A stretch of 20,059 bases of DNA from Microbacteriaceae bacterium (GTDB lineage: Bacteria > Actinomycetota > Actinomycetes > Actinomycetales > Microbacteriaceae), in NCBI GenBank assembly GCA_012511645.1, contig JAAZFP010000329.1, positions 1-20,059 of the forward strand, in the 5' to 3' direction. The notes under the pieces were generated by a model, which made no database searches, was not told the DNA's origin, and saw only the letters and a program-made list of their open reading frames with translations. Both the position numbers and the translations under genes were made by a program. Of the stretch, positions 6,478 through 14,703 are shown one piece after another; within the stretch, counting starts at the first letter, position 1, and each line of letters opens with the position of its first letter.

Positions 6478-6998
6478 TCATGCGGATCGGCTTTTTGCTG
6501 CTGCTGTGGTTGTTCATTTTGGCGATTGTCTACGCACTGCGCAGTGATCTGTTTGGCGCGCCGGTGCGCAAACTCCCGGGTGAGGCGAGTGCTCGCCAGG
6601 GCGCCGACGTCGCAGCACCGGCACCGGTAGTGGCAGCCGCAGCGGCCCCTGCTGCGTCGCCGATCACCCCATCAGGTGGCGCGCTGCCCACCGCGGCCGA
6701 CTCAGACACTCCGCGCACGCTCGTCATCTTGACCGGCCCCGCAACCGGCACCACGCTGCCGCTCGACGATGACGTCATTACTATCGGCCGCAGCAACGAC
6801 TCCACGCTTGCCATCGTTGACGAGTACACCTCGACCTACCACGCAAAGCTTCAGCGCAGCGGTGACCGCTGGCTGCTCACCGACCTCGACTCAACCAACG
6901 GCACCAAGGTCAACGGCAGTCGGGTCGTCGGCACCGTCTCCGTGCCGACCCACACGCCGGTCACGATCGGCACGACCACGTTTGAGTTGAGGCCCTAA
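6474..6998 (+). CDS. fhaB: FhaB (FipA-like), membrane-anchored FHA protein
   Basis: A 174-residue protein with an N-terminal membrane helix (about residues 4-25), an Ala/Pro-rich linker, and a C-terminal FHA domain (about 85-174; IGRSNDSTLAI, STYH, DSTNGTKVNG). In mycobacteria it links kinase signalling to the division machinery. ATG at 6474 overlaps the fhaA stop. However, GGAGG at 6446-6450 is far from this ATG and ideally placed for the in-frame codon GTT at 6456, whose following residues SELTL fit the usual N-terminus of the family. The true start is therefore uncertain; re-initiation at 6474 is assumed. Two bases separate its stop from pstP. Confidence 0.92.
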   Translation: MIMRIGFLLLLWLFILAIVYALRSDLFGAPVRKLPGEASARQGADVAAPAPVVAAAAAPAASPITPSGGALPTAADSDTPRTLVILTGPATGTTLPLDDDVITIGRSNDSTLAIVDEYTSTYHAKLQRSGDRWLLTDLDSTNGTKVNGSRVVGTVSVPTHTPVTIGTTTFELRP

Positions 6999-7000
6999 GC

Positions 7001-8290
7001 GTGGCGGTCGGCTTCGAGAGCGCCATCGGCAGTCATGTCGGAATGGTCCGCTCAAACAACCAGGACTCAGGCTATGCGGGCAACCGCCTGTTTCTGGTTG
7101 CCGACGGCATGGGCGGGCACGCCGGCGGCGATGTCGCCTCAGCGCTGACCACCCGCGCGATCGCGAGGCTTGACCCACCACTCGAGACCACTGACGATGA
7201 TGCCTCAGCGGCGGTGATCCCCGAGAGCCCCTCGAAGGCAGCCGCCTATCTCGCTGATTCACTGCTCAAAGCGAATCGCATGCTGCGCGCCACCGTCGGC
7301 GAGCGCCCCGAGCTCTCTGGCATGGGCACCACTTTCTGCGGGTTTTTCACGGTGGGCAACCAACTCGCGCTCGCCCACATTGGCGACTCGCGCCTCTACC
7401 TGCTGCGTGACGGCAGAATGCGACAGGTCACCAAGGATCACACGTTTGTGCAGCGCCTTGTCGACAGTGGCCGCATCACCGAAGAAGAGGCGAAAACCCA
7501 CCCGCGCCGCTCAGTGCTGCTGCGCGTGCTCGGCGATGTCGACAGTTCGCCTGACATTGACACCGAGGTGCTCGAGACACGTCCCGGTGATCTCTGGCTG
7601 CTGTGTTCAGACGGTCTCTGCGGGTACGTCGAAGACGACGATATTGAGCGCATTCTGGTGCGACGCACGTCGCTGCAGGGCGCCGTCGACGAGCTCATCG
7701 ACAAAAGTCTCTCATTCGGCGCGCCAGACAACGTGACGGTCACCCTCGTTGAAACGCATGACGACCCCGAGTCGCACAGCACTCCCGGCACTCCCCGACT
7801 CGCGGGCTCAGCTACCACCGAACCCGATGATGAGGGCGCTGGGATCAGCACCGCCCGCATGCGGCTGATGGGTCGACGTCGTGTCGTGCGGCGCGCACAG
7901 CCGGCCGAAGAGAGCCACTTCGAGCCGCGCGTTGACGAGTACCTGCAAGAGCTCATCGCCGAAACGAAACGGCGCAACCGCAGGCGCCGCTTGTTCTGGG
8001 CGGTTGGCCTGCTTGCCGTCGTCGCTGTGTTGCTCGGCGGGCTCGCCGTGGGCTACCAGTGGACCCAGACCCGCTACTTCGTTGGCACCGATGGCGAGAC
8101 CGTCATCATTTATCGCGGTGTGCAACAGGGCATCGGGTCGCTCTCGCTGAGCTCGGTGGCCGAGAACACCGAGATCCCGCTGAGCGCACTCGACGGGCTC
8201 GAACGACGCCAGGTCGAGCGCACGCTGAGCGCGGGGTCGCTCACAGAGGCCCGCGACATTGTCACCCGCTTGGGGGTGCAAGAGCCGTGA
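7001..8290 (+). CDS. pstP: PstP, PP2C-family Ser/Thr protein phosphatase
   Basis: A 429-residue membrane phosphatase that reverses the marks set by PknA and PknB. The PP2C catalytic domain (about 4-245) contains metal-binding Asp35 in VADGMGGHAGG, GDSRLYLLRDG, LCSDGL and APDNVTV. A basic juxtamembrane linker is followed by one membrane helix (about 329-350) and an extracellular tail of about 80 residues, the standard PstP layout. Start GTG at 7001, two bases after fhaB, with GAGG about 9 bases upstream. Its TGA overlaps the rodA GTG (GTGA, 8287-8290). Confidence 0.96.
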   Translation: MAVGFESAIGSHVGMVRSNNQDSGYAGNRLFLVADGMGGHAGGDVASALTTRAIARLDPPLETTDDDASAAVIPESPSKAAAYLADSLLKANRMLRATVGERPELSGMGTTFCGFFTVGNQLALAHIGDSRLYLLRDGRMRQVTKDHTFVQRLVDSGRITEEEAKTHPRRSVLLRVLGDVDSSPDIDTEVLETRPGDLWLLCSDGLCGYVEDDDIERILVRRTSLQGAVDELIDKSLSFGAPDNVTVTLVETHDDPESHSTPGTPRLAGSATTEPDDEGAGISTARMRLMGRRRVVRRAQPAEESHFEPRVDEYLQELIAETKRRNRRRRLFWAVGLLAVVAVLLGGLAVGYQWTQTRYFVGTDGETVIIYRGVQQGIGSLSLSSVAENTEIPLSALDGLERRQVERTLSAGSLTEARDIVTRLGVQEP

Positions 8291-9672
8291 CCGAGACCAA
8301 GCAGAAAAACCCGCGCACCAGCGAAACGGTGCTGCAGCGCATCACCGCGATTCGCGCGCCGCGCCTACTGCGAGGCCTGGAGCTCTCCCTCATCGTTTTC
8401 GCGTTGATCGTCGGCGTTGCGGCGGTGATGATTGTCGACCTCACCATAAACGAAACCATCACCACGACCCTCGCACCGACGGGCGCGCTATTCATTCTTG
8501 CGGTGCTGGGCCTGCACTTCACCGTGCGCCGTACGGCCCCCGACGCCGATCCGCTGATTCTGCCGATCGCGGTCATGTTGAACACCCTCGGCATCGCCCA
8601 GCTCTATCGCATAGACCTTGCCAACGGCGAAAGCGGCTGGGACTCGTTCGCGGTGCGCCAGCTGGTCTGGGCAACCATCGCCGTGGTTGCGGCGATTGCG
8701 GTGCTCGCCGTGGTGCGCAACCACCTCATGCTCTACCGCTACACCTACCTGTTTGGGTTGAGCGCGCTCATCCTGCTGCTCTTGCCGATGGTGCCGGGCC
8801 TCGGGCTCGAGGTCAACGGTGCGCAGGTGTGGATCAGCATCGGCTCCTTCACCTTTCAACCGGGCGAGATCGCAAAGATTCTGCTCGCAATCTTCTTCGC
8901 CGGCTACCTGGTGCGCAACGCCGACGCACTCTCCATGGTGGGCAAGAAGGTGCTGTGGATCAGGTTTCCGCGCGGTCGCGACCTCGGCCCAATCATAGTG
9001 TTCTGGCTGCTCGCGATGGCGGTGCTCGTGTTTCAGCGCGACCTCGGCACCTCGCTGCTCTACTTCGGCCTGTTCGTCTCGATGCTCTACCTCGCGACCG
9101 GTCGTGCCGGCTGGGTCGTCATCGGCGTGGGTCTGTTCTTGGCGGGTGGCATCATTGCGAGCCAGACGCTCAGCTATGTGGGCAACCGTTTTGCGAACTG
9201 GCTCGACCCCTTCGCTGATCCGCTCGGCGCGAGCTATCAGCTTGTGCAGGGGCTCTTTGGCATGGCTAATGGCGGCATGACCGGCACCGGCCTGGGTCAG
9301 GGCTTCCCCACCGACACCCCCTTTGCCGAGAACGACTACATTTTTGCAAGCCTCGGTGAAGAGCTGGGCCTCATCGGCCTGTTCATGATTCTCGCCGCGT
9401 ACCTGCTGCTCATCGGCCGCGCGCTGCGCATCGGGTTCGCGGGCCAGGATGACTTTGGCAAGCTGCTCTCAGCGGGCCTTGGGTTCGCGATCGCGCTGCA
9501 GGTGTTCATTGTGGTCGGCGGCGTGACCCGCGTCATTCCCCTGACCGGCCTGACGCTGCCGTTTCTCGCAGCCGGCGGCTCGTCGCTGGTGTCGAACTGG
9601 ATCATCATCGCCCTGTTGCTGCGCATGTCAAACTCCGTGCGCAACCGCCCGAAGCTGGTGATTCGCTCATGA
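8287..9672 (+). CDS. rodA: RodA/FtsW-type SEDS peptidoglycan polymerase
   Basis: A 461-residue polytopic protein that polymerises lipid II into glycan strands with its partner class B PBP, encoded next. About 10-12 hydrophobic helices are visible. The catalytic Asp is Asp252 in FQRDLGTSLLYF, and the conserved extracellular loop follows (DPFADPLGASYQ, NGGMTGTGLGQGFP, FAENDYIFA). The GTG start at 8287 overlaps the pstP stop; the open frame extends upstream to 8059 only as an out-of-frame run within pstP. The stop overlaps the pbpA ATG (ATGA). Its place next to pbpA and the kinases marks it as the cluster SEDS protein rather than divisome FtsW. Confidence 0.96.
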   Translation: MTETKQKNPRTSETVLQRITAIRAPRLLRGLELSLIVFALIVGVAAVMIVDLTINETITTTLAPTGALFILAVLGLHFTVRRTAPDADPLILPIAVMLNTLGIAQLYRIDLANGESGWDSFAVRQLVWATIAVVAAIAVLAVVRNHLMLYRYTYLFGLSALILLLLPMVPGLGLEVNGAQVWISIGSFTFQPGEIAKILLAIFFAGYLVRNADALSMVGKKVLWIRFPRGRDLGPIIVFWLLAMAVLVFQRDLGTSLLYFGLFVSMLYLATGRAGWVVIGVGLFLAGGIIASQTLSYVGNRFANWLDPFADPLGASYQLVQGLFGMANGGMTGTGLGQGFPTDTPFAENDYIFASLGEELGLIGLFMILAAYLLLIGRALRIGFAGQDDFGKLLSAGLGFAIALQVFIVVGGVTRVIPLTGLTLPFLAAGGSSLVSNWIIIALLLRMSNSVRNRPKLVIRS

Positions 9673-11147
9673 ACAAGCAGTTAAAGGCCATCTCGCGCAC
9701 CGTGTTCGCGATGTTCATCGTGCTCTTCTTCTCGGTCACCATGATTCAGTTTGTGGCAGCCGATGAGTTGCGTGACAACGAGTACAACCAGCGCAGCATC
9801 AAAAACAGCTACAAGGTCGAGCGAGGATCGATCCTCGTCGCCGGCAACCCGGTCGCATACTCGACTCCGACCGGAGACGAGTTCCGATTCCAGCGCCAGT
9901 ACGCTGATGGGCCCATGTATGCGCCGATCACCGGCTACTTCTCGCGCTATCAGGGCATGACGGGGCTCGAGTCAGCGATGAATCAGCAGCTCTCGGGGCT
10001 CAGCGGCTCGCAGTTCTTCACGCGACTGCTGCGCACCATAACGGGCGAAGAGCCGCAGGGCAACTCGGTCGAAACCACGATACTGCCAGAGGCGCAGGCG
10101 GTCGCCTGGGAGGGCCTCGCGGGCTTCGAAGGGGCCGCAGTTGCCCTCGACTACGAGACCGGCGAGATTCTGGCCATGGCGTCCAGCCCCAGTTACGATC
10201 CGAGCCTGCTCTCGCTCAATAGCAACGCACAGGTTATCGCTAACTCCGCCGAGCTCGAGGGCGATCCTGATAACCCGCTCTTTAATCGCACCATCGGCGG
10301 CGATCTCTATCACCCCGGCTCGACCTACAAGCTCATCGTGGCAGCAGCAGCGATTGAGAGCGGCGCCGCGACCCCCGAAAGCACCTTCCCAGACCCGGCC
10401 ACGCTTCAGCTGCCGCAGTCGTCGGCGGTGCTCACTAACTCGTGGAACGGCACCTGCAGCGACGGCACCGAGACCACCCTCATGCAGGCGATGGTTCGTT
10501 CGTGCAACATTCCCATCGCCGAGCTCACGCTCAGCATGGATCGCAACGTGGTGCCCGACATGGCTCGCGCCTTTGGGTTCGAGCAAGAGCTCTCGGTGCC
10601 GCTGACGGTGACCCCGAGCGTTGCTCCGAACCCCACCGACGGAGCGCAGGCCGCACTCTCGTCGATCGGCCAGCTCGATGTTCGTTCCACTCCGCTGCAG
10701 ATCGCCATGGTGTCGGCAGGCATCGCAAATGACGGCGTCGTGATGCAGCCAGAACTTGTGAGCCGAGTCATCACGCCCGATCTGCGCACCGAGAGCGCGT
10801 TTGAGCCGACCGAGCTCTCAACGCCAATTTCGCCGAGCACTGCGACATCGATGCAGAGCATGATGGAACAGGTCGTCACCGCGCCGAACGGTTCGGCGCG
10901 GGCCGCACAGATCGAGGGCGCGCGCGTTGGTGGCAAAACTGGCACCGCCGAGAACGGTCTCGATGCGAACGGTGACCAATTGCCCTATACGCTCTGGTTT
11001 ACGGGCTACGCCGAGCGAGATGATCGCCGCGTCGCCGTTGCCGTGGTGATCGAAAACGGCGGCGGGGCCGCCCATGGATTTGCGGGGAGCTCACAGCTTT
11101 CCGTCGAAATCGGAAAACAAATAATGGAAGCGGTGTTGAACCAATGA
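9669..11147 (+). CDS. pbpA: PbpA, class B penicillin-binding protein (transpeptidase)
   Basis: A 492-residue protein that cross-links peptidoglycan together with RodA. It has an N-terminal membrane anchor (about residues 11-32), a pedestal region, and a transpeptidase domain from about 155. Active-site motifs are intact: Ser218-Thr-Tyr-Lys221 (PGSTYK), Ser278-Cys-Asn280, and Lys423-Thr-Gly425 (GGKTGTAEN). Family length is close to 490, so it is full length. The start overlaps the rodA stop and its own TGA overlaps the ATG of the next kinase (ATGA, 11144-11147). Beta-lactam binding is expected from the family. Confidence 0.96.
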   Translation: MNKQLKAISRTVFAMFIVLFFSVTMIQFVAADELRDNEYNQRSIKNSYKVERGSILVAGNPVAYSTPTGDEFRFQRQYADGPMYAPITGYFSRYQGMTGLESAMNQQLSGLSGSQFFTRLLRTITGEEPQGNSVETTILPEAQAVAWEGLAGFEGAAVALDYETGEILAMASSPSYDPSLLSLNSNAQVIANSAELEGDPDNPLFNRTIGGDLYHPGSTYKLIVAAAAIESGAATPESTFPDPATLQLPQSSAVLTNSWNGTCSDGTETTLMQAMVRSCNIPIAELTLSMDRNVVPDMARAFGFEQELSVPLTVTPSVAPNPTDGAQAALSSIGQLDVRSTPLQIAMVSAGIANDGVVMQPELVSRVITPDLRTESAFEPTELSTPISPSTATSMQSMMEQVVTAPNGSARAAQIEGARVGGKTGTAENGLDANGDQLPYTLWFTGYAERDDRRVAVAVVIENGGGAAHGFAGSSQLSVEIGKQIMEAVLNQ

Positions 11148-12904
11148 GACCAGCATCAGGAATGACCTTCGGGGGGCGCTACGAGCTGAGCTCGCGCATT
11201 GCCATCGGCGGAATGGGCGAGGTATGGAACGCCAGCGACAGCATCATTGGTCGCACCGTCGCCATCAAGATTCTGAAAGATGAGTACATGGGCGACCCGG
11301 GCTTTCTCGAGCGCTTTCGCGCCGAGGCCCGCCACGCCGCACTCGTCAATCACGAGGGCATCGCCAACGTGTTCGACTACGGCGAAGAGCAGGGATCGGC
11401 CTACATCGTGATGGAGCTCGTTCCCGGCGAACCACTCTCGGCGATCATCGAGCGCGAGGGCAGGCTTCCCTCCGACCGCGTGCTCGGCATCGTCGCGCAA
11501 ACCGCAACAGCGCTACAGGCCGCGCATGACGCTGGTCTCGTGCACCGCGACATTAAGCCGGGCAACCTGCTCATCACCCCTGAGGGTCGCGTCAAGATCA
11601 CCGACTTCGGCATCGCGCGCATCGCCGACCAGGTGCCACTCACCGCCACCGGTCAGGTGATGGGAACGGTGCAGTACTTGGCCCCCGAGCAGGCGAGCGG
11701 TCACACGGCAACCGCGTTGACCGATGTCTACTCGCTCGGCATCGTCGCGTACGAGTGCCTCGCTGGCAAGCGCCCCTTCACCGGGGAGTCACAGGTCGCA
11801 ATCGCAATGGCGCAGATCAATGACACGCCTCCGCCGCTTCCCGACGATGTGCCTGCGCCCGTGCAGCGGCTCGTGCTCGCCTGCCTCGCAAAAGACCCTG
11901 CAGATCGCCCCGCGACCGCGGCGAAGCTCGCCCAGGCGGCGACCGCGCTGCACCGCGGCAATGTGCCGCTCGCAGCCAGCTATGTTCCTGCCGTGGCCGG
12001 GGCTCCCGCTGTCGATGCCACGCAGGTCATGCCAGCCGCGGCCGACGATGCCACAACGACCGCGCTGCCGCAGACCCAGGTGCTCGGTGGTGCCGCACTC
12101 GGCGCGGGCGCAGCTGCGGTAGCGGGCGCTGCTCACGGCGGCGATGGTGCGTCAGATGGCGACGGTGAAGACGGCAAGAAGAAGCGCAGCCCGTGGACCT
12201 GGCCGCTCGTCACCCTTGGCGTGCTGATTCTGCTGATCGGCGGCGGCACCGCGTTTGCGCTGCTGAACGCTGGCGGCGGCGATCCCGAGCCCACGAAGAC
12301 CACGCAGACCACCACAAAGCCCACGACCACCGCAGCTGACAGCGCGGCGATCGACTCCAAAGATCTCATCGGCAAGAACGTTGATGAGGTCGTCGGGCTG
12401 CTCGAAGGCCGCGGTTTCACCAACGTCGAGAAGCAGGCGGGCAACCCTGGCCCCGACGAGGATGAGAACAAGGTGACCGGGGTCAACCCCACCGGCCAAA
12501 AGGTGAAGTTTGATCAGCGCGTCGTGGTCACCTACAGCGTGCGCTTCGGCGATGTCGCAAAGCCTGCCACCACCACCGCGAACCCCACGACGGTCACCAC
12601 CGGCGGCCAAGCAAACGTGAGCTGGGCCGTTGCGACCTGTCCCACTGGGCTCACCGTGCAGGCCTACACGCTGACCTACGGCGGCCCCGTCGCAGACGGG
12701 CCCGGTTCGACGCAGTCCACCAACGTCACGTTGGTCGCTGGCGCCCAGGCCGGCACCGCGACGGTGAGCTACACCGTGACCTGCGGCAACGGATCCTCGG
12801 TCACTCGGGTGTCACCCGCATCTGACCCGGTCTCGATCACCGTGCAGGCTCCGGCCCCAGACCCAGACCCAGATCCCGAGCCAGTTCCCGATCCAGAGAA
12901 CTAG
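11144..12904 (+). CDS. pknA: PknA-position Ser/Thr kinase with PASTA and Ig-like ectodomain
   Basis: A 586-residue receptor kinase. The cytoplasmic kinase domain (about 13-275) has the glycine loop IAIGGMGEV, Lys42, catalytic Asp136 in HRDIKPGN, and DFGIAR. An Ala-rich linker with two TQV sites (possible phosphothreonines read by FHA proteins) precedes one membrane helix (about 352-375). Outside are a Thr-rich stretch, one PASTA domain (about 403-466), an Ig-like beta domain with Cys499 and Cys547 spaced for a disulfide, and an Asp/Pro tail. Mycobacterial PknA lacks PASTA, so the ectodomain is unusual. Called pknA by position; the function is likely phosphorylation of division and cell-wall proteins. 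Start ATG overlaps the pbpA stop. Confidence 0.9.
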   Translation: MRPASGMTFGGRYELSSRIAIGGMGEVWNASDSIIGRTVAIKILKDEYMGDPGFLERFRAEARHAALVNHEGIANVFDYGEEQGSAYIVMELVPGEPLSAIIEREGRLPSDRVLGIVAQTATALQAAHDAGLVHRDIKPGNLLITPEGRVKITDFGIARIADQVPLTATGQVMGTVQYLAPEQASGHTATALTDVYSLGIVAYECLAGKRPFTGESQVAIAMAQINDTPPPLPDDVPAPVQRLVLACLAKDPADRPATAAKLAQAATALHRGNVPLAASYVPAVAGAPAVDATQVMPAAADDATTTALPQTQVLGGAALGAGAAAVAGAAHGGDGASDGDGEDGKKKRSPWTWPLVTLGVLILLIGGGTAFALLNAGGGDPEPTKTTQTTTKPTTTAADSAAIDSKDLIGKNVDEVVGLLEGRGFTNVEKQAGNPGPDEDENKVTGVNPTGQKVKFDQRVVVTYSVRFGDVAKPATTTANPTTVTTGGQANVSWAVATCPTGLTVQAYTLTYGGPVADGPGSTQSTNVTLVAGAQAGTATVSYTVTCGNGSSVTRVSPASDPVSITVQAPAPDPDPDPEPVPDPEN

Positions 12905-12943
12905 CCCAAGTCGTCACTGGGCGTGACCATTCACGCCTACACT
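12904..12943 (+). promoter_or_regulatory. Two hairpins and a -10-like box between the kinases
   Basis: GCCCA-N9-TGGGC (12904-12922) is followed directly by a perfect hairpin GCGTGA-ccat-TCACGC (12921-12936) and then by TACACT (12938-12943), 33 bases before the pknB ATG. No T-run follows, and no good -35 is seen. It may be a weak terminator, an operator or an internal promoter allowing pknB to be made separately. Confidence 0.35.
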
Positions 12944-12976
12944 GAAGAAATCAGTCACCCACAGGAGAACCCACCG

Positions 12977-14674
12977 ATGTCGCAGACCGCCGCCTCAGGT
13001 TCGCAGCGCAAGCTCTCTGGTCGCTATGCGATCGGCGAACTGCTTGGCCAAGGCGGCATGTCGACCGTGTATCGTGGCACCGACGTGAAGCTCGGCCGGG
13101 ACGTCGCGATCAAGATCATGCGGGCGAACCTTGCGAATGACGAGCAGTTTCGCTCGCGGTTTCGTCAAGAGGCACAGTCTGCGTCACGCCTCGCCCACCC
13201 CAGTGTGGTGCGCGTGCTCGATGCCGGCGATGACCTGATTCAGTCTGCTGACGGCCCCCAGCGGTTGCCATACATTGTGATGGAGTTCGTTGACGGGCAA
13301 GACCTTCGCGCGATGACCGCGAACGGTGAGAAGCTCAGCATCGCTGAGGCGTGCCGGGTGGTCGATGCCGTGCTCACTGCGCTCGAATACTCGCACCGTG
13401 CCGGCATTGTGCACCGCGATATCAAGCCCGCCAACATCATGATCACCCGCACCGGCCAGGTGAAGGTGATGGATTTCGGCATTGCTCGAGCGGTATCAGA
13501 AACCTCTTCGACGGTGCAGCAGACAACCGCGATTCTCGGCACGGCAGCATATTTCTCGCCCGAGCAGGCCAAGGGTGAGACCGTCGACACCCGCACCGAC
13601 CTCTACTCAGCGGGCGTGCTCCTGTATGAGCTGCTCAGCGGGGTAGTGCCATTTCGCGGCGATTCTGCCGTGGCCGTTGCCTACCAGCATGTGAGTGAGC
13701 GGCCGCAGCCTCCGAGCACGCACAATGCCGAGATCAGCCCCGAGCTTGATCGAGTGGTCCTCTACGCGCTCGCAAAAGATCGCAACCGACGCTTTCAAAC
13801 CGCGTCCGAGTTTCGCGAGGCGCTGCGGCTTGCCGCCGCCGGCACCATGCCACAGCTCGATGATGAGCCAGACGACTCATCGGTGCTGTTCAGCAGCGCA
13901 GAAGATGCATCAGAGTCAGAGTTGGCGCTGCGTCGCCTCTCTGAAACCGGTGGATCGACCCGATCGCAGAGTCGCCCACCCGTGATGTGGGTGTGGGCTG
14001 CGATACTCACGATCGTTGCGGTGATTGGCGCAGTTGCCTTCTGGGTGGTGAATATGGTGCCGAACTCGTTCGTGCCTGACACCAGCAAGCTGATTCCCAA
14101 TTTGGCAGGTGTCGAACAACAACTCGCCATCGAAGAGCTCATCGAACTCGAGCTGATTCCCATCGTTGAAGAACGCATGGACGATGAGGTTGAGGCTGGC
14201 CACGTCATCAGCACCGACCCCGAAGCTGGCACCCGTACCGCCGCCGACTCCGAGGTGACCCTCTTTGTCTCGACTGGACCAGAGCACCCGAAGGTGCCCG
14301 AGTTTGGCAGGCTTTCGCTTGAACAGTACACAGAGGAACTCGAGGCGATCGGGCTGAGTGTAGGCAGCGTGACGCAGACGGACGACCCGTCAGCGGTGGC
14401 AAACCGCGTGCTCGACGTGTCACCCGCACCAGGTGAGGCAGTCGACCGCGGCAGCTCGGTCGCGGTGACGGTCGCAAGCGGGCTCGTGGTGCTCCCCGAC
14501 GTTCGCGGACAAGCACTCGATGTGGCCCGCTCGATGCTGGAGACACTCGCAAACGTGACGCCGGTACCCAACGCTTCGTGTGCTCGAGAGCCGAGCTTCC
14601 CGGTGATCGAGCAGTCGCTCGTGGGCCAGCAGCCGCAGCGATCAGAAGTCAGCCTGACCTACTGCTCGGGCTGA
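12977..14674 (+). CDS. pknB: PknB, Ser/Thr kinase with PASTA domains
   Basis: A 565-residue receptor kinase that senses muropeptides or lipid II through PASTA repeats and controls growth. The kinase domain (about 17-285) has LGQGGMSTV, Lys46, catalytic Asp148 in HRDIKPAN, DFGIAR and the activation loop ETSSTVQQTTAILGTAAY with several Thr/Ser autophosphorylation candidates. One membrane helix (about 336-362) is followed by three PASTA units (about 371-435, 438-503 and 504-565); the last is diverged and holds Cys535 and Cys563. Start ATG at 12977 is preceded by CAGGAG; the frame is open upstream to 12923 without such a site. A 72-base gap after pknA, unlike the overlaps elsewhere, suggests separate control. 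Confidence 0.95.
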   Translation: MSQTAASGSQRKLSGRYAIGELLGQGGMSTVYRGTDVKLGRDVAIKIMRANLANDEQFRSRFRQEAQSASRLAHPSVVRVLDAGDDLIQSADGPQRLPYIVMEFVDGQDLRAMTANGEKLSIAEACRVVDAVLTALEYSHRAGIVHRDIKPANIMITRTGQVKVMDFGIARAVSETSSTVQQTTAILGTAAYFSPEQAKGETVDTRTDLYSAGVLLYELLSGVVPFRGDSAVAVAYQHVSERPQPPSTHNAEISPELDRVVLYALAKDRNRRFQTASEFREALRLAAAGTMPQLDDEPDDSSVLFSSAEDASESELALRRLSETGGSTRSQSRPPVMWVWAAILTIVAVIGAVAFWVVNMVPNSFVPDTSKLIPNLAGVEQQLAIEELIELELIPIVEERMDDEVEAGHVISTDPEAGTRTAADSEVTLFVSTGPEHPKVPEFGRLSLEQYTEELEAIGLSVGSVTQTDDPSAVANRVLDVSPAPGEAVDRGSSVAVTVASGLVVLPDVRGQALDVARSMLETLANVTPVPNASCAREPSFPVIEQSLVGQQPQRSEVSLTYCSG

Positions 14675-14698
14675 CTCGACGTCGACTCATTCGTCGAG
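14675..14698. terminator. Hairpin between convergent pknB and trpG
   Basis: CTCGACG (14675-14681) and CGTCGAG (14692-14698) form a perfect 7-bp stem directly after the pknB stop and 5 bases past the trpG stop on the other strand. No T-run lies on either side, so it is at best a non-canonical bidirectional terminator. Confidence 0.4.
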
Positions 14699-14703
14699 GA
14701 CGA

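Noticed and set aside
8059..8286. Upstream extension of the rodA frame
   Set aside because: Lies inside pstP in another frame; GTG 8287 overlaps the pstP stop in the pattern used by the rest of the operon.
8259..9218. 319-codon open frame within rodA
   Set aside because: Alternate frame of rodA, Arg/His/Pro-rich with no domain.
12923..12976. Longer PknB N-terminus
   Set aside because: Would begin inside a hairpin without a ribosome site, while ATG 12977 has CAGGAG in place.
13795..14571. Large Ser/Thr-rich minus-strand frame opposite pknB
   Set aside because: Antisense shadow of a clear kinase/PASTA gene.
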